Positions 34,142-42,346 are shown, numbered from the stretch's first letter. The stretch: DNA of 64,000 nt from Arthrobacter sp. MYb227 (GCF_002975435.1 NZ_PCPT01000003.1:248001-312000), one strand, 5' to 3'. Program-made: numbers and translations. The notes: generated by a model not told the origin, from the letters alone.

Positions 34142-36061
34142 ATGGCCGTGATGCTGCAAAAGGCACGTGCTATCACCGTACAACGGCAAGCCCATATCGA
34201 TCAGGCAATCGCCGCACCACACTATAAGTGGATTGTCTTATCGAACACCACCCTCGGTGTCCTGATGGCAAGCATCAATGCCTCAATTCTTCTCATCGCC
34301 CTGCCTGATATTTTCCGTGGGGTTGGGATCAACCCACTCGAACCGGGAAACACCAGCCTCTTGTTGTGGCTCATCATGGGGTACATGGTTGTCACAGCGG
34401 TGCTGGTGGTCAGCTTCGGGCGTCTCGGGGACATGTTTGGCCGCGTGCGAATGTATAACGCAGGCCTTGCGATATTCACAATTTTCTCCATAGCCCTTGC
34501 CCTGACCTGGATGCAGGGAACCGCCGGTGTGTTGTGGATGATCATCATGCGTATCTTCCAAGGCGTGGGCGGTGCCATGCTCATGGCAAACTCCACGGCA
34601 ATCATCACCGACGTCTTTGCCGTCACACAGCGCGGACTCGCCCTAGGACTGAACCAAGTGGCAGGTATTGCCGGATCATTCTTGGGGCTGATCATAGGCG
34701 GGCTGCTGGGCCCCATTGACTGGCGTTTGGTGTTCTTGGTATCGGTACCGGTTGGACTCTTTGGAACCGTTTGGGCCTACCTGAAATTGCACGATACAGG
34801 GATACGTCAACCCGCAAAACTGGACTGGCTGGGAAACATCACCTTCGCGATCGGACTGATCGCGGTCCTCGTAGGAATCACCTACGGAATCCAGCCCTAC
34901 GATAAGCACACCATGGGGTGGAGCAACCCGTGGGTCCTTGGCGCACTGATCGGTGGTTTCTTGATGCTTGTTCTCTTCTGCATTGTTGAAAACCGCGTCA
35001 CCGACCCCATGTTCCACCTCAAACTTTTTAGAATCAGGGCATTTAGCGCAGGAAACCTAGCCAGTCTACTTTCGGGCATTGGCCGTGGCGGATTGATGTT
35101 TGTGTTGATCATCTGGCTTCAAGGTATCTGGTTGCCGCGCCACGGATACGACTTTGTCTCCACCCCGCTGTGGGCAGGTATTTACATGTTGCCGCTTACC
35201 GCAGGATTCTTGGTGGCAGGACCACTCTCCGGATGGCTTTCGGATAAACACGGAGCCAGAACACTCGCCACCGGTGGCATGCTGGTTGCGGCGCTGAGCT
35301 TCTGGTGGCTATTACTACTTCCCGTTGACTTCGAATATTGGGCCTTTGCCCTAGCACTGCTGACAAACGGCTTGGGCATGGGGCTATTCGCCGCTCCCAA
35401 CAGGGCAGGAATCATGAACAGCCTGCCGCCAAACCGGCGTGGAGTTGGTGCCGGGATGAGCACTACCTTCCAAAACTCTGCAATGGTGCTCTCCATTGGG
35501 GTGTTCTTCTCCCTGATGATCACCGGACTTGCCGCCACCCTGCCGCAGACTCTCAGCGCCGGGCTCACCGCTCACGGAGTGAGTGCCGCGGACGCTTCCC
35601 GCGTGGCAGGTCTTCCACCGGTCTCGGTGCTCTTTGCTTCCCTGCTTGGCTACAACCCAGTTCAATCTTTGTTGGGACCCAGTACCCTGCAATCACTTCC
35701 GCCGGCAGATGCTTCCTACCTCACGGGCAGGGGATTTTTCCCAACGCTGATTTCCGGCCCATTCGCCCAAGGCCTTAGCGTTGCCTTTGGTTTTGCGATT
35801 ATTGTCTGTTTGATCGCGGCGCTTGCCTCGGCCCTGCGCGGAGGGAAATACGTATATACCGAGCCTGTTCCCGAAAACGTATTTTTGCGCAGCGAAGCCA
35901 GCACGGTTCAAGGCGACCACGATGCTCAAGCAGGTCGCTCAGCAGGCTGCGGGACAATCAATCCAAGTATGAAAACGCGGGAGAACGATTCGCTAGAGCT
36001 AACACGGCGCAACGGGGAAGCCCAAGACCCCAAAGTAGTGGGACGCACCGATGTCAAGTAA
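34142..36061 (+). CDS. 14-helix MFS multidrug transporter (DHA2/EmrB-QacA type)
   Basis: A 639-residue drug:H+ antiporter. The N-terminal helix start TTLGVLMASINASILLIALP matches the family motif with D replaced by N (A-S-I-N rather than LDxT). The loop motif is SFGRLGDMFGRVRMYN, and the helix-5 motif is LNQVAGIAGSFLGLIIGGLL. A C-terminal polar tail of ~70 residues follows helix 14. GGGAAGGGAGG lies just before ATG 34142. Its control by the dyad at 34084-34102 is inferred. Substrates unknown. Confidence 0.9.
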   Translation: MAVMLQKARAITVQRQAHIDQAIAAPHYKWIVLSNTTLGVLMASINASILLIALPDIFRGVGINPLEPGNTSLLLWLIMGYMVVTAVLVVSFGRLGDMFGRVRMYNAGLAIFTIFSIALALTWMQGTAGVLWMIIMRIFQGVGGAMLMANSTAIITDVFAVTQRGLALGLNQVAGIAGSFLGLIIGGLLGPIDWRLVFLVSVPVGLFGTVWAYLKLHDTGIRQPAKLDWLGNITFAIGLIAVLVGITYGIQPYDKHTMGWSNPWVLGALIGGFLMLVLFCIVENRVTDPMFHLKLFRIRAFSAGNLASLLSGIGRGGLMFVLIIWLQGIWLPRHGYDFVSTPLWAGIYMLPLTAGFLVAGPLSGWLSDKHGARTLATGGMLVAALSFWWLLLLPVDFEYWAFALALLTNGLGMGLFAAPNRAGIMNSLPPNRRGVGAGMSTTFQNSAMVLSIGVFFSLMITGLAATLPQTLSAGLTAHGVSAADASRVAGLPPVSVLFASLLGYNPVQSLLGPSTLQSLPPADASYLTGRGFFPTLISGPFAQGLSVAFGFAIIVCLIAALASALRGGKYVYTEPVPENVFLRSEASTVQGDHDAQAGRSAGCGTINPSMKTRENDSLELTRRNGEAQDPKVVGRTDVK

Positions 36062-36112
36062 GCAGAGAACCGAAGACCCACTGCTGGGCCGGGCACTGCT
36101 ACTGTCGAAACC

Positions 36113-36526
36113 ATGAAACAACACGAGCTCGACGCACTCACCGCACTGCGCCGAGCCAAAGATCTGATCGACAAGGAATTTGCCAAGCCGCTTGATGTGC
36201 CAACCATGGCAGCTAAGGCACTCATGTCCCCGGCACATTTCTCACGACAGTTCAAGGCCGCCTACGGTCAAAGCCCCTATGCGTACTTGATGACCAGGCG
36301 TATCGAACGATCTATGGCCTTACTACGTGCCGGGGTCAGCGTCACCGATTCATGCATGGAAGTTGGTTGTACCTCGCTGGGATCCTTCAGTACAAGCTTC
36401 ACCCAGATCACCGGCGAAAACCCCAGTGCCTATCGGTTACGGGAACACCCGGCGGTTGAAGCCATGCCCGCTTGTATTGCCAAGACCGTCACTCGGCCTC
36501 AACACACCAAAATGCCAGCTTATTGA
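36113..36526 (+). CDS. AraC-type helix-turn-helix regulator (DNA-binding domain only)
   Basis: A 137-residue protein that is nearly all AraC DNA-binding domain: LDVPTMAAKALMSPAHFSRQ, then FKAAYGQSPYAYLMTRRIER and VSVTDSCMEVGCTSLGSFST with SFTQITGENPSAYR. No sensor domain is present. It lies between the DHA2 pump and a VOC gene. A regulator adjacent to a VOC protein suggests they work together, for instance in resistance to a small molecule. Confidence 0.85.
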   Translation: MKQHELDALTALRRAKDLIDKEFAKPLDVPTMAAKALMSPAHFSRQFKAAYGQSPYAYLMTRRIERSMALLRAGVSVTDSCMEVGCTSLGSFSTSFTQITGENPSAYRLREHPAVEAMPACIAKTVTRPQHTKMPAY

Positions 36527-36635
36527 GCTTCCGGTAACAGTGCTACCCGCAGCCCGCTTGCAAGGGTGTGCGGTGATGGGAAGTTGAGCAGGATTCAAGA
36601 AGCACACCGCAAGCACTGCGGCTTAGTGTTGGGAT

Positions 36636-37040
36636 ATGAACATTTCCTTGCAGTACTCACACATCACCGTCAACGACATCGACGCAGCCCTCGTCTTCTA
36701 CAGCAACGGATTGGGCTTAGAAGTCAAGAGCAACGTCGAATCCGGAGAACATCGCTGGGTTACCCTGGGTACCAGCACCCAACCGGGACTCGAAATCGTA
36801 CTCTCGGATCCACACGCTGGGCGCTCGCCGGCAGACGGGGACCTGATCCAAGAGTTACTCACCAAGGGCGTGATGCCCATGACCGTCTTTAGCACCGATG
36901 ACCTGGACGGAGTCTTTGAAAAGGTGCGTGCCACCGGGGCCGAGGTGCTCCAAGAACCGATCGAACAGCCTTGGGGCCCACGCGACTGCGCCTTCCGTGA
37001 CCCCTCGGGCAACATGATCAGACTTTCACAGCAGGCCTAA
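36636..37040 (+). CDS. VOC (glyoxalase/bleomycin-resistance fold) protein
   Basis: A 134-residue VOC protein: SLQYSHITVNDIDAALVFYS at the start, RWVTLGTSTQPGLEIVLSDP in the middle, and the end GPRDCAFRDPSGNMIRLSQQ. Histidine 10 (SHITV) and the acidic residues near ELLTK and FRDPSGN are candidate metal ligands. It lies 109 bp after the AraC gene, and the pair is a frequent actinobacterial association. Substrate unknown. Confidence 0.85.
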   Translation: MNISLQYSHITVNDIDAALVFYSNGLGLEVKSNVESGEHRWVTLGTSTQPGLEIVLSDPHAGRSPADGDLIQELLTKGVMPMTVFSTDDLDGVFEKVRATGAEVLQEPIEQPWGPRDCAFRDPSGNMIRLSQQA

Positions 37041-37073
37041 GCCAGAAGCCAGCCACAATTCAGTAATAGCTAT

Positions 37074-37111
37074 GTTGGGGGTGCCTTGCCAAAAAGCAAG
37101 GCACCCCCAAC
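37074..37111. terminator. Long perfect hairpin, probable bidirectional terminator
   Basis: GTTGGGGGTGCCTTGC (37074-37089) pairs perfectly with 37096-37111 across a CAAAAA loop. No T-run follows on either strand. It separates the converging VOC and Pro-rich genes. Confidence 0.7.
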
Positions 37112-37140
37112 GCTATGAACCACACCTCTGGTGTGTCGTC

Positions 37141-37329
37141 TTACCGTATGGGTGGATACGGAACCGTCGGATCGGGCTGTGCCGGGGGATACGGAGTGTT
37201 CGGATCCGGCATCGGTCGCATCGGTTCGGGTTCAGGATCCGGTTCATGCGTAGGGTCCGGATGACTTGGCGGCAATCTATCGGGTTCGGCCGGTGGGTAT
37301 GGACGTTCCGGCGGCTGGGGGATGCTCAT
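37141..37329 (-). CDS. Small proline-rich protein
   Basis: A 62-residue protein of low complexity: MSIPQPPERPYPPAEPDRLP and repeated units of the type P-x-P-D-P and YPPxxPDP to the end (TVPYPPIR). About a third of residues are proline, and Asp/Glu are frequent. AAGGA lies upstream of ATG 37329. Such tails often mediate cell-wall or protein contacts, but without a signal peptide the place of action is unclear. It could also be a chance frame in a skewed sequence, although the start and ribosome site favour a gene. Confidence 0.5.
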   Translation of the reverse strand: MSIPQPPERPYPPAEPDRLPPSHPDPTHEPDPEPEPMRPMPDPNTPYPPAQPDPTVPYPPIR

Positions 37330-37448
37330 AGGATTTGGTCCTTGCACTGGATGGTTTCGCACCCAGTCTATGTCTTGGAATATGTCAACGAAAGGCTCTT
37401 TCCCCCGGGTGCGGAAGTAAAATTGAAGGGTTCTACTCCCTCTCGAGA

Positions 37449-37841
37449 ATGGCACCTCCCATGTCTCTCTCAGCTAGCCCACTAACAACCATCATTCCCG
37501 TGACCGACGGCGAGCGCTCACGGAAGTTCTACGAAGAATCCCTTGGTCTTCCCTTCCAAGGAGAAGCCGCAAGTGGAAATTTGGTCTTCACCCTCGCCGG
37601 ATCCGGTTCCCTAGAGCTCCTGAAGGATCCGGCAGCAACGCCCTCTATGCACACCACCGCGAGTTTCGAAGTCAAGGATCTTGCCTCGATGATCAGTGAC
37701 CTTGCTAAGCAAGGTGTGGTGTTCGAGGACTACGACCTGCCGGGTCTGAAGACCACCGACCATATCGCCGTTCTGGAATCTGAGAAGGCAGCCTGGTTCA
37801 AGGATCCAGACGGCAACGTGCTGTGCCTGCATGAGGGCTAA
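37449..37841 (+). CDS. VOC family protein
   Basis: A 130-residue VOC protein: LTTIIPVTDGERSRKFYEES near the start, NLVFTLAGSGSLELLKDP, MHTTASFEVKDLASMISDLA and the end KAAWFKDPDGNVLCLHEG. Two starts are possible, ATG 37449 (MAPPMSLS) and ATG 37461. The usual first ligand histidine is replaced (IIPV), so it may bind a ligand rather than catalyse. A terminator follows. Confidence 0.85.
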   Translation: MAPPMSLSASPLTTIIPVTDGERSRKFYEESLGLPFQGEAASGNLVFTLAGSGSLELLKDPAATPSMHTTASFEVKDLASMISDLAKQGVVFEDYDLPGLKTTDHIAVLESEKAAWFKDPDGNVLCLHEG

Positions 37842-37858
37842 GCGCATTTGCGTTAGGT

Positions 37859-37905
37859 AACGGTTCCTCCAGCTCCCTAGTAGGGGCGAAGGAACCGTTT
37901 TCCCT
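37859..37905 (+). terminator. Rho-independent-like terminator after the VOC gene
   Basis: AACGGTTCCT (37859-37868) pairs with AGGAACCGTT (37890-37899), followed by TTTCCC. The loop holds a second small stem (CTCCCTAGTAGGGG). The rest of the gap to 38262 shows no convincing gene. Confidence 0.7.
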
Positions 37906-38262
37906 GTTACGCCCTGGCCATGCTTGCGCACTGAACGCCGGGTAAGTGTCCTTTGAGGGTTCCGGCGAACTCTGTCGAACAGTCCACCGTCCGTTTGCTG
38001 CCCATGGCATGCAGCTCGGTCAACTGTGCGCCACGGTACTTGGCGTCTGAGGCGCCGCGACTTGAGTTCCTGACATCGGTTTCGGAAGGTGCTCGGCCAT
38101 TCGGTAACCCAGCTGGGAGCGTACAGCCAACAGGTAAGGGAATCCGGCCATGCTGTCGTCCGTGGCCCTGACGCACGGCTGTACTCAGAATATGTGAACT
38201 TGCCGGTGATTTCGCCTGTGAATCAACCATTGATTGGAATAGGCGATCAGGGAAAATGAGGT

Positions 38263-38655
38263 GTGAAAACCGATGCAGGGGCCCGGGGAGGTCTACAGGC
38301 CTATCAGGATTCCGTCCGTCTGGACGAGGTCTCATTAGTCACGCACCTCCGGGACATCCTTGGAGCCAAGCTCGTGGCCTACATCGGGTCCGTCAAGGAA
38401 ACCCGTGCTATGCGCCAATGGGCCGACGGTGAAAGGACGCCCTCTGCCGAGGTCATGAAACGCCTGCGCTACACCTACCACGTTGCGGCCCTGCTTGCTG
38501 AACATGATGCCAGAAACACCGTCCAAGCTTGGTTTCAAGGTATGAACCCGCAGCTAGACGATGTCCCGCCTGCACGGCTGTTGAGAGAAGGGCTGCTGGA
38601 CGATGTAGCTCCGAAGGTTTTGGCCGCGGCTCGCGCGTTCACGGCGTTAGGTTAG
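38263..38655 (+). CDS. MbcA/ParS/Xre-type antitoxin-like protein, orphan
   Basis: A 130-residue protein. The middle has an Xre-like helical region (ETRAMRQWADGERTPSAEVM) and the C-terminus has the toxin-binding DUF2384 pattern (AWFQGMNPQLDDVPPARLLR, then VLAAARAFTALG). Proteins like this neutralise RES-type toxins encoded immediately downstream. No RES domain is seen after this gene, so it is an orphan or has lost its partner. GAGG lies four bases before GTG 38263. Confidence 0.75.
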   Translation: MKTDAGARGGLQAYQDSVRLDEVSLVTHLRDILGAKLVAYIGSVKETRAMRQWADGERTPSAEVMKRLRYTYHVAALLAEHDARNTVQAWFQGMNPQLDDVPPARLLREGLLDDVAPKVLAAARAFTALG

Positions 38656-38687
38656 ATCGTGCAGTGCGCTGCAGTGTGAGTGTTTGA

Positions 38688-38876
38688 GAGCACGGATCTG
38701 GATGCCTCGCCTTTACCTCTTGGCACGGAGATGACCTGAAATTGTGGGCAATTTTCGAACGATCGCCGGACACCAAGCTCTCCCCGCTACTTAGGGAGAT
38801 CCAGGAAGAAAACGAAGTTCACCACGAGATGTGCGGCGTCTTTGATCTACTTGGGCTCAAATGGCAGCTTGATTGA
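38688..38876 (+). pseudogene. Remnant of an unrecognised gene (C-terminal fragment)
   Basis: A 62-codon open frame with clear coding character but no start codon: EHGSGCLAFTSWHGDDLKLW, then AIFERSPDTKLSPLLREIQE, and CGVFDLLGLKWQLD before TGA. The frame is closed upstream by TGA at 38685. It looks like the end of a larger protein lost by deletion. It lies where the toxin partner of the preceding antitoxin would be, but I do not see RES-domain motifs. Confidence 0.45.
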
Positions 38877-39272
38877 GGCACATAACCATTCCTAAACCCG
38901 GTTTGCTGTAGAAATCTCATACATGATTGCTTCCTCGCAGATCACCACCCCCAGCCGAAAGGGCGATCAGACAACCGTGCTCGGTGCTCGCCACCGAAAA
39001 TCTGTCCGAGATTTCTGGAAGGGTAGCAGTGCCAGAATTCGGCGAGCTTCCCGGCAAAGCGTTGACCATTGGCGGTACACGGCCTAGGTGACCACGGAGT
39101 CGGCAGTTAAGGAAGGATCGTCTGTAGATCGCTGCTGCAGGTGCCCAACTCATCGAGTTGAGTCACTAGATCCATAACGTAGGGGAGAAGACACGGGTTT
39201 CCCACTTGTTCGGCACCGTCGCATCCGACGCTGCCGAACAAACGGGAAACAAGCTTCCATAATCCTTTGGCG
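38877..39272. other. Gap with a long hairpin near its right end
   Basis: No convincing gene. Contains the terminator-like structure at 39197-39250. Confidence 0.4.
39197..39250. terminator. Hairpin after the PheS-like gene
   Basis: GTTTCCC-AC-TTGTTCGGCA pairs with TGCCGAACAA-AC-GGGAAAC across a 16-nt loop. It lies just beyond the stop of the minus-strand PheS-like gene (39273), so it should end that transcript. Confidence 0.7.
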
Positions 39273-40391
39273 CTAGATCATCTCCGCATACGGACCACTG
39301 TGCACCGCAACATAAATTTGGTTTCGCAACTCATTGGCCTGGCTTGAGGTCAGCGTGCTTTCAAGCGGACGAATCGTCAGGCGAATCAACGCATTATCCT
39401 GATCCAACCCAAGCCCTAACCGTTCCCTGGCACTGGGTGGAAGATCCGCATACGAGATACGTGACAGAAGCTGGACGGACTCGAGAAGATCAGCATCTTC
39501 GCCCAGCGCGCCACGCACCACATCGCCCAGGGTTTCTTCATCCTCGGACGCGTTGATCACCACCGAAATATCGCGGCGCGCCGCAGGCAACAAGGAAACC
39601 GGCTTCCACGGTTCAAGATCCAACATCTGCTGGGCACTGCGCTCGCCGGTGGCCCGCAAATAACGAATATCCGGGATGGACTTACGTAGCATCAGTGCCC
39701 TGTCCATTCCCATGCCTAAGGCAAGACCCGAATACTGCCGTGGATCTAATCCGGCCAGTTCAAGAACCCTTGGGTGGATGAGCCCGCATTCGGCAAGTTC
39801 TAACCATTGACCATCGTGTAATACATCGATTTGTTGTCCGTGGATCGTGTACGGGTGCACTGCCGGGGTGGTCTTGTAACGTGCCCCGGGCAATACCGCC
39901 TCAACCAGACAAGCAATCATTTCCGCTAGATCCTGGGGTGTTGAATCCGGTGTGGAGCGAAGTCGCCAAAGGTCTACTTGGTGGGGCTCTCCCACGTGGG
40001 TACTGTCGACCACGTCGCGGCGGTAAACCAAACCGGGGATCACGAGCAGTTCATCAACTTCGGCGCGTCCCGTATAGCTTTTGAGTGCCGCGGGGATTTC
40101 TGCCGAGGTGTGGCTGCGCAGCATGGTGGTGGGACTTGCATAGCGGGTGTACCGGCGAGCGCGGGTCACGTCAGTGGATTCATAACGCAGGTGATCGTAG
40201 TTATCGCTTACCGAGACGATTGGTGGGTTGCGCAGGATCCGTGCGGTACAGTTCCAGGTTTGTTGCAGTGCCTGGGTGACGCTGTGCAGGAGTTCTTGCA
40301 TTGCATGTGGGCCGTGGGCCGGATTGCTGAGATCTCGAATGCTTAAAGCTTCGTGAAGTTCATCGGCGTTGAGATAGCTGTGGGTAGTCAT
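39273..40391 (-). CDS. One-chain PheS-like protein with FDX-ACB domain
   Basis: A 372-residue protein with the class II PheRS catalytic core: PAHGPHAMQELLHSVTQALQ (motif 1 region), LVIPGLVYRRDVVDSTHVGE then PHQVDLWRL (motif 2), and WLELAECGLIHPRVLELAGL then SGLALGMGMDRALMLRKSIP (motif 3). Residues ~275-372 form an FDX-ACB anticodon-binding domain (WKPVSLLPAARRDISVVINA). It has no coiled-coil N-terminus and no PheT neighbour, so the layout is that of mitochondrial PheRS, not bacterial alpha2-beta2 PheRS. It may aminoacylate tRNA, or use the fold otherwise. A leader reading frame and alternative hairpins precede it. Confidence 0.8.
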   Translation of the reverse strand: MTTHSYLNADELHEALSIRDLSNPAHGPHAMQELLHSVTQALQQTWNCTARILRNPPIVSVSDNYDHLRYESTDVTRARRYTRYASPTTMLRSHTSAEIPAALKSYTGRAEVDELLVIPGLVYRRDVVDSTHVGEPHQVDLWRLRSTPDSTPQDLAEMIACLVEAVLPGARYKTTPAVHPYTIHGQQIDVLHDGQWLELAECGLIHPRVLELAGLDPRQYSGLALGMGMDRALMLRKSIPDIRYLRATGERSAQQMLDLEPWKPVSLLPAARRDISVVINASEDEETLGDVVRGALGEDADLLESVQLLSRISYADLPPSARERLGLGLDQDNALIRLTIRPLESTLTSSQANELRNQIYVAVHSGPYAEMI

Positions 40392-40428
40392 GGTGTCTCC
40401 GGGTAGGTCAGTGTCGTTGAATGGGGGA

Positions 40429-40546
40429 TACCCCCGGCCGACAGCAGTGGAGACAGCGAATGCTAGGTGCGCATGAATCTGTACCCACGACTGGCAATCA
40501 GCCGGGGGTAGATAAATCGGGAATCGATGCGCATGGGATCACCGTA
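40429..40546 (-). promoter_or_regulatory. Leader region with alternative base-pairing upstream of the PheS-like gene
   Basis: Read on the minus strand: a -10 box TACGGT (40541-40546), six bases, then the ATG of a 23-codon frame. Within it TACCCCCGGC (40501-40510) is perfectly complementary to GCCGGGGGTA (40429-40438), 70 bases downstream. The second element can instead fold with CCCCC next to it (GGGGG-TAT-CCCCC). Two exclusive structures, one covered by the leader frame, are what a translation-controlled attenuator needs. Confidence 0.55.
40463..40534 (-). CDS. Leader peptide (23 aa), probable leaderless uORF
   Basis: Encodes MRIDSRFIYPRLIASRGYRF then MRT. It contains two Phe and two Tyr codons. 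The spacing from a TANNNT -10 box to ATG is six bases, typical of leaderless actinobacterial mRNAs. Codons 9-12 form one arm of the pairing described for the leader region; the codon just before is Ile and Phe is at position 7, so stalling there would mask the arm. Its regulatory role is inferred. Confidence 0.5.
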   Translation of the reverse strand: MRIDSRFIYPRLIASRGYRFMRT

Positions 40547-40675
40547 GCAAAGATTCTGGGGTTTGCGCCACAGGTGGACGGTGTGGGAAACGGCATAGTT
40601 GTACCGGGGGCACGGTGCATTAGCTGGTTCCACTAGCCCTGCCGAAATGTGATGAAAAGGTCTAGCGTTGGCACT

Positions 40676-40843
40676 ATGAGTGAAGAGAAGAAGGATCAGC
40701 CCGAACACCCGCATCACCACCTGACACACAATACCGATGAACGCGCAGTCAGCGATGTTCAAAGCTCAAAGTGGGGCAGTGAGGGTGGCGCGGTGCCACC
40801 GGACTACGACCCTGATCTTGAGGGGGACGAAGAAGAAGACTGA
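40676..40843 (+). CDS. Small acidic protein (55 aa)
   Basis: MSEEKKDQPEHPHHHLTHNT, then VSDVQSSKWGSEGGAVPPDY and an acidic tail (DLEGDEEED). Low complexity, highly charged, with a His cluster. TAGCGT (40663-40668) lies seven bases before ATG 40676, matching a -10 box of a leaderless transcript. No function is known. Small acidic proteins of this sort are common next to housekeeping genes in actinobacteria. Confidence 0.65.
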   Translation: MSEEKKDQPEHPHHHLTHNTDERAVSDVQSSKWGSEGGAVPPDYDPDLEGDEEED

Positions 40844-40939
40844 CTAACTTCCGCTGTTCTTAATCGATAGGAGGTAGCTAGTGTGCTGGACTCTGCCTAA
40901 AATCCGTCCGACTAGCGGCCTACGCTAGAAACAGCACCT

Positions 40940-41659
40940 TTAGAGATGCCGAAGGTAGCGTTCTGGAACGTTCATGAATGAACGCCAATGGGACACTAGA
41001 TCTAGATCTTCCCACTCAGTGTCCCGCAAGCCCCAGGGCCCCACCTCGTAAATGGTGGCACCGGGTAGCGCAGCCAGCAGCGGCGAGTGTGTGGAGAGAA
41101 TTACTTGAGAGTCCCCGGTAGCCATGAGGTCTTTGAGGATTCCGACAAGTGCTAGGCAGCCGGAGAAGGAGAGCGCTGATTCCGGCTCGTCAAGGACCCA
41201 CAGACCGCCTTCTTTGAAACGATCAATGATCAGTTCAAGGAACGATTCGCCATGGCTCATATCGTGAAAGATTGGTTCGGGGCCCCGCCCGGGGTTTTGC
41301 TCAAGATAGGTGTAGAGTCCGTGCATGGTTTCGGCGCGCAAGAAGTATCCGCGCCGGCTTGCACCAGAATTTCGAAGGATCTGGAGGTTTTCATCAAGTC
41401 CTGATTCGGTCACCCGGGTGCTGTGTTGCGCACCGGTTGACCCGCCCTCGGGGGATAAGCCGTAACTGACGGCAATTGCCTCGACCAGCGTTGATTTTCC
41501 GGAACCATTTTCGCCCACTAAAACCGTTGCGGTTCCCGGCTCCAATCCTTCATCTAGCAGTTGCCGAACCGGGGCCATGGTATTTGGCCATTGGTCTCGA
41601 ACTGCCGGATTCATGGTCCGTTCGGCAATGCGGCGGATGGGAAGGCTTGAGATGTGCAT
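40940..41659 (-). CDS. AAA-type ATPase (RecF/OLD-like ATP-binding protein)
   Basis: A 239-residue ABC-like ATPase with Walker A VGENGSGKST (~49-58), a short internal insert, Walker B WVLDEPESALS and H-loop LSTHSPLLAALPGA. It lacks permease partners and the long coiled coil of SMC-like proteins, fitting the compact AAA_21/AAA_23 group. These proteins act in various DNA- or phage-related or unknown roles. The gene that precedes it on this strand is a VOC protein 41 bases upstream, so they may be co-transcribed. Confidence 0.8.
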   Translation of the reverse strand: MHISSLPIRRIAERTMNPAVRDQWPNTMAPVRQLLDEGLEPGTATVLVGENGSGKSTLVEAIAVSYGLSPEGGSTGAQHSTRVTESGLDENLQILRNSGASRRGYFLRAETMHGLYTYLEQNPGRGPEPIFHDMSHGESFLELIIDRFKEGGLWVLDEPESALSFSGCLALVGILKDLMATGDSQVILSTHSPLLAALPGATIYEVGPWGLRDTEWEDLDLVSHWRSFMNVPERYLRHL

Positions 41660-41700
41660 GGCTGGGACAAAGTTTCCCTTCTGTGGTGAGTGTCTTGAGG

Positions 41701-42141
41701 TTAGACGCCGGTAATAAGGCCGGTGTCATCGATGGTGAAGCTTGGGTTATGCACGAAATCCCAGCGGAACCCATCCGGGTCTGCAACACAAGCACTGGTG
41801 CCACCCCATTCCCTGGTGGTTGGCGCGCCAATGGAGGTTGCTCCTGCGGCCATGGCTCGGGCGTAGAGCGCTTCTACTTGTGCAACGCTTTCGGTGTTGT
41901 GCCCCAAAGAAAGCGGGGGTGCCTGTGGCCCATGCCCAATATCTCCGTATTCGCTGGGCATCGAGGTGATGTTCCATAGTGAGAGCATGAGTCCGTGGCC
42001 CGCTTGGAGAAAGAGAATCTCTCCTTGGGCGTAGTAGATTTCACGGAACCCCAGTCCGGTGACGTAGAAATCGTAAGAATGTTCGATATCTGCCACGCCA
42101 AGGGTTAAAGCTGTGATCATTGGTGAGTTTGTGCTGCTCAT
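41701..42141 (-). CDS. VOC family protein
   Basis: A 146-residue VOC protein: MITALTLGVADIEHSYDFYV at the start, FLQAGHGLMLSLWN, then SLGHNTESVAQVEALYARAM and the end SACVADPDGFRWDFVHNP. The first beta strand ligand position is Leu (ALTLGV), which argues against a metal-dependent glyoxalase. It precedes the AAA-type ATPase by 41 bases on the same strand. Substrate unknown. Confidence 0.85.
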   Translation of the reverse strand: MSSTNSPMITALTLGVADIEHSYDFYVTGLGFREIYYAQGEILFLQAGHGLMLSLWNITSMPSEYGDIGHGPQAPPLSLGHNTESVAQVEALYARAMAAGATSIGAPTTREWGGTSACVADPDGFRWDFVHNPSFTIDDTGLITGV

Positions 42142-42224
42142 GATTATGAGTCTATGCCCTAGAAGTCGTCAAAAATAGCCTCACCACACCCAAGTGTCGT
42201 AGATATGTTCTAATCTCACTTGTA

Positions 42225-42240
42225 TAGAACGTACGTTCTA
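42225..42240. promoter_or_regulatory. LexA box (SOS operator)
   Basis: TAGAAC-GTAC-GTTCTA is a perfect palindrome that matches the core GAAC-N4-GTTC of actinobacterial LexA boxes. It lies 107 bases before the DUF6504-like gene. Confidence 0.8.
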
Positions 42241-42346
42241 GTAAAATGGTTGAGTACGCCACCGGGCCTCACGTGCACCATCTTTCCGAAACTTATTTCG
42301 GGCGGAATCGGTTGCGAAAGGACGCTGGGCGAGTGAGAGGTGATGT

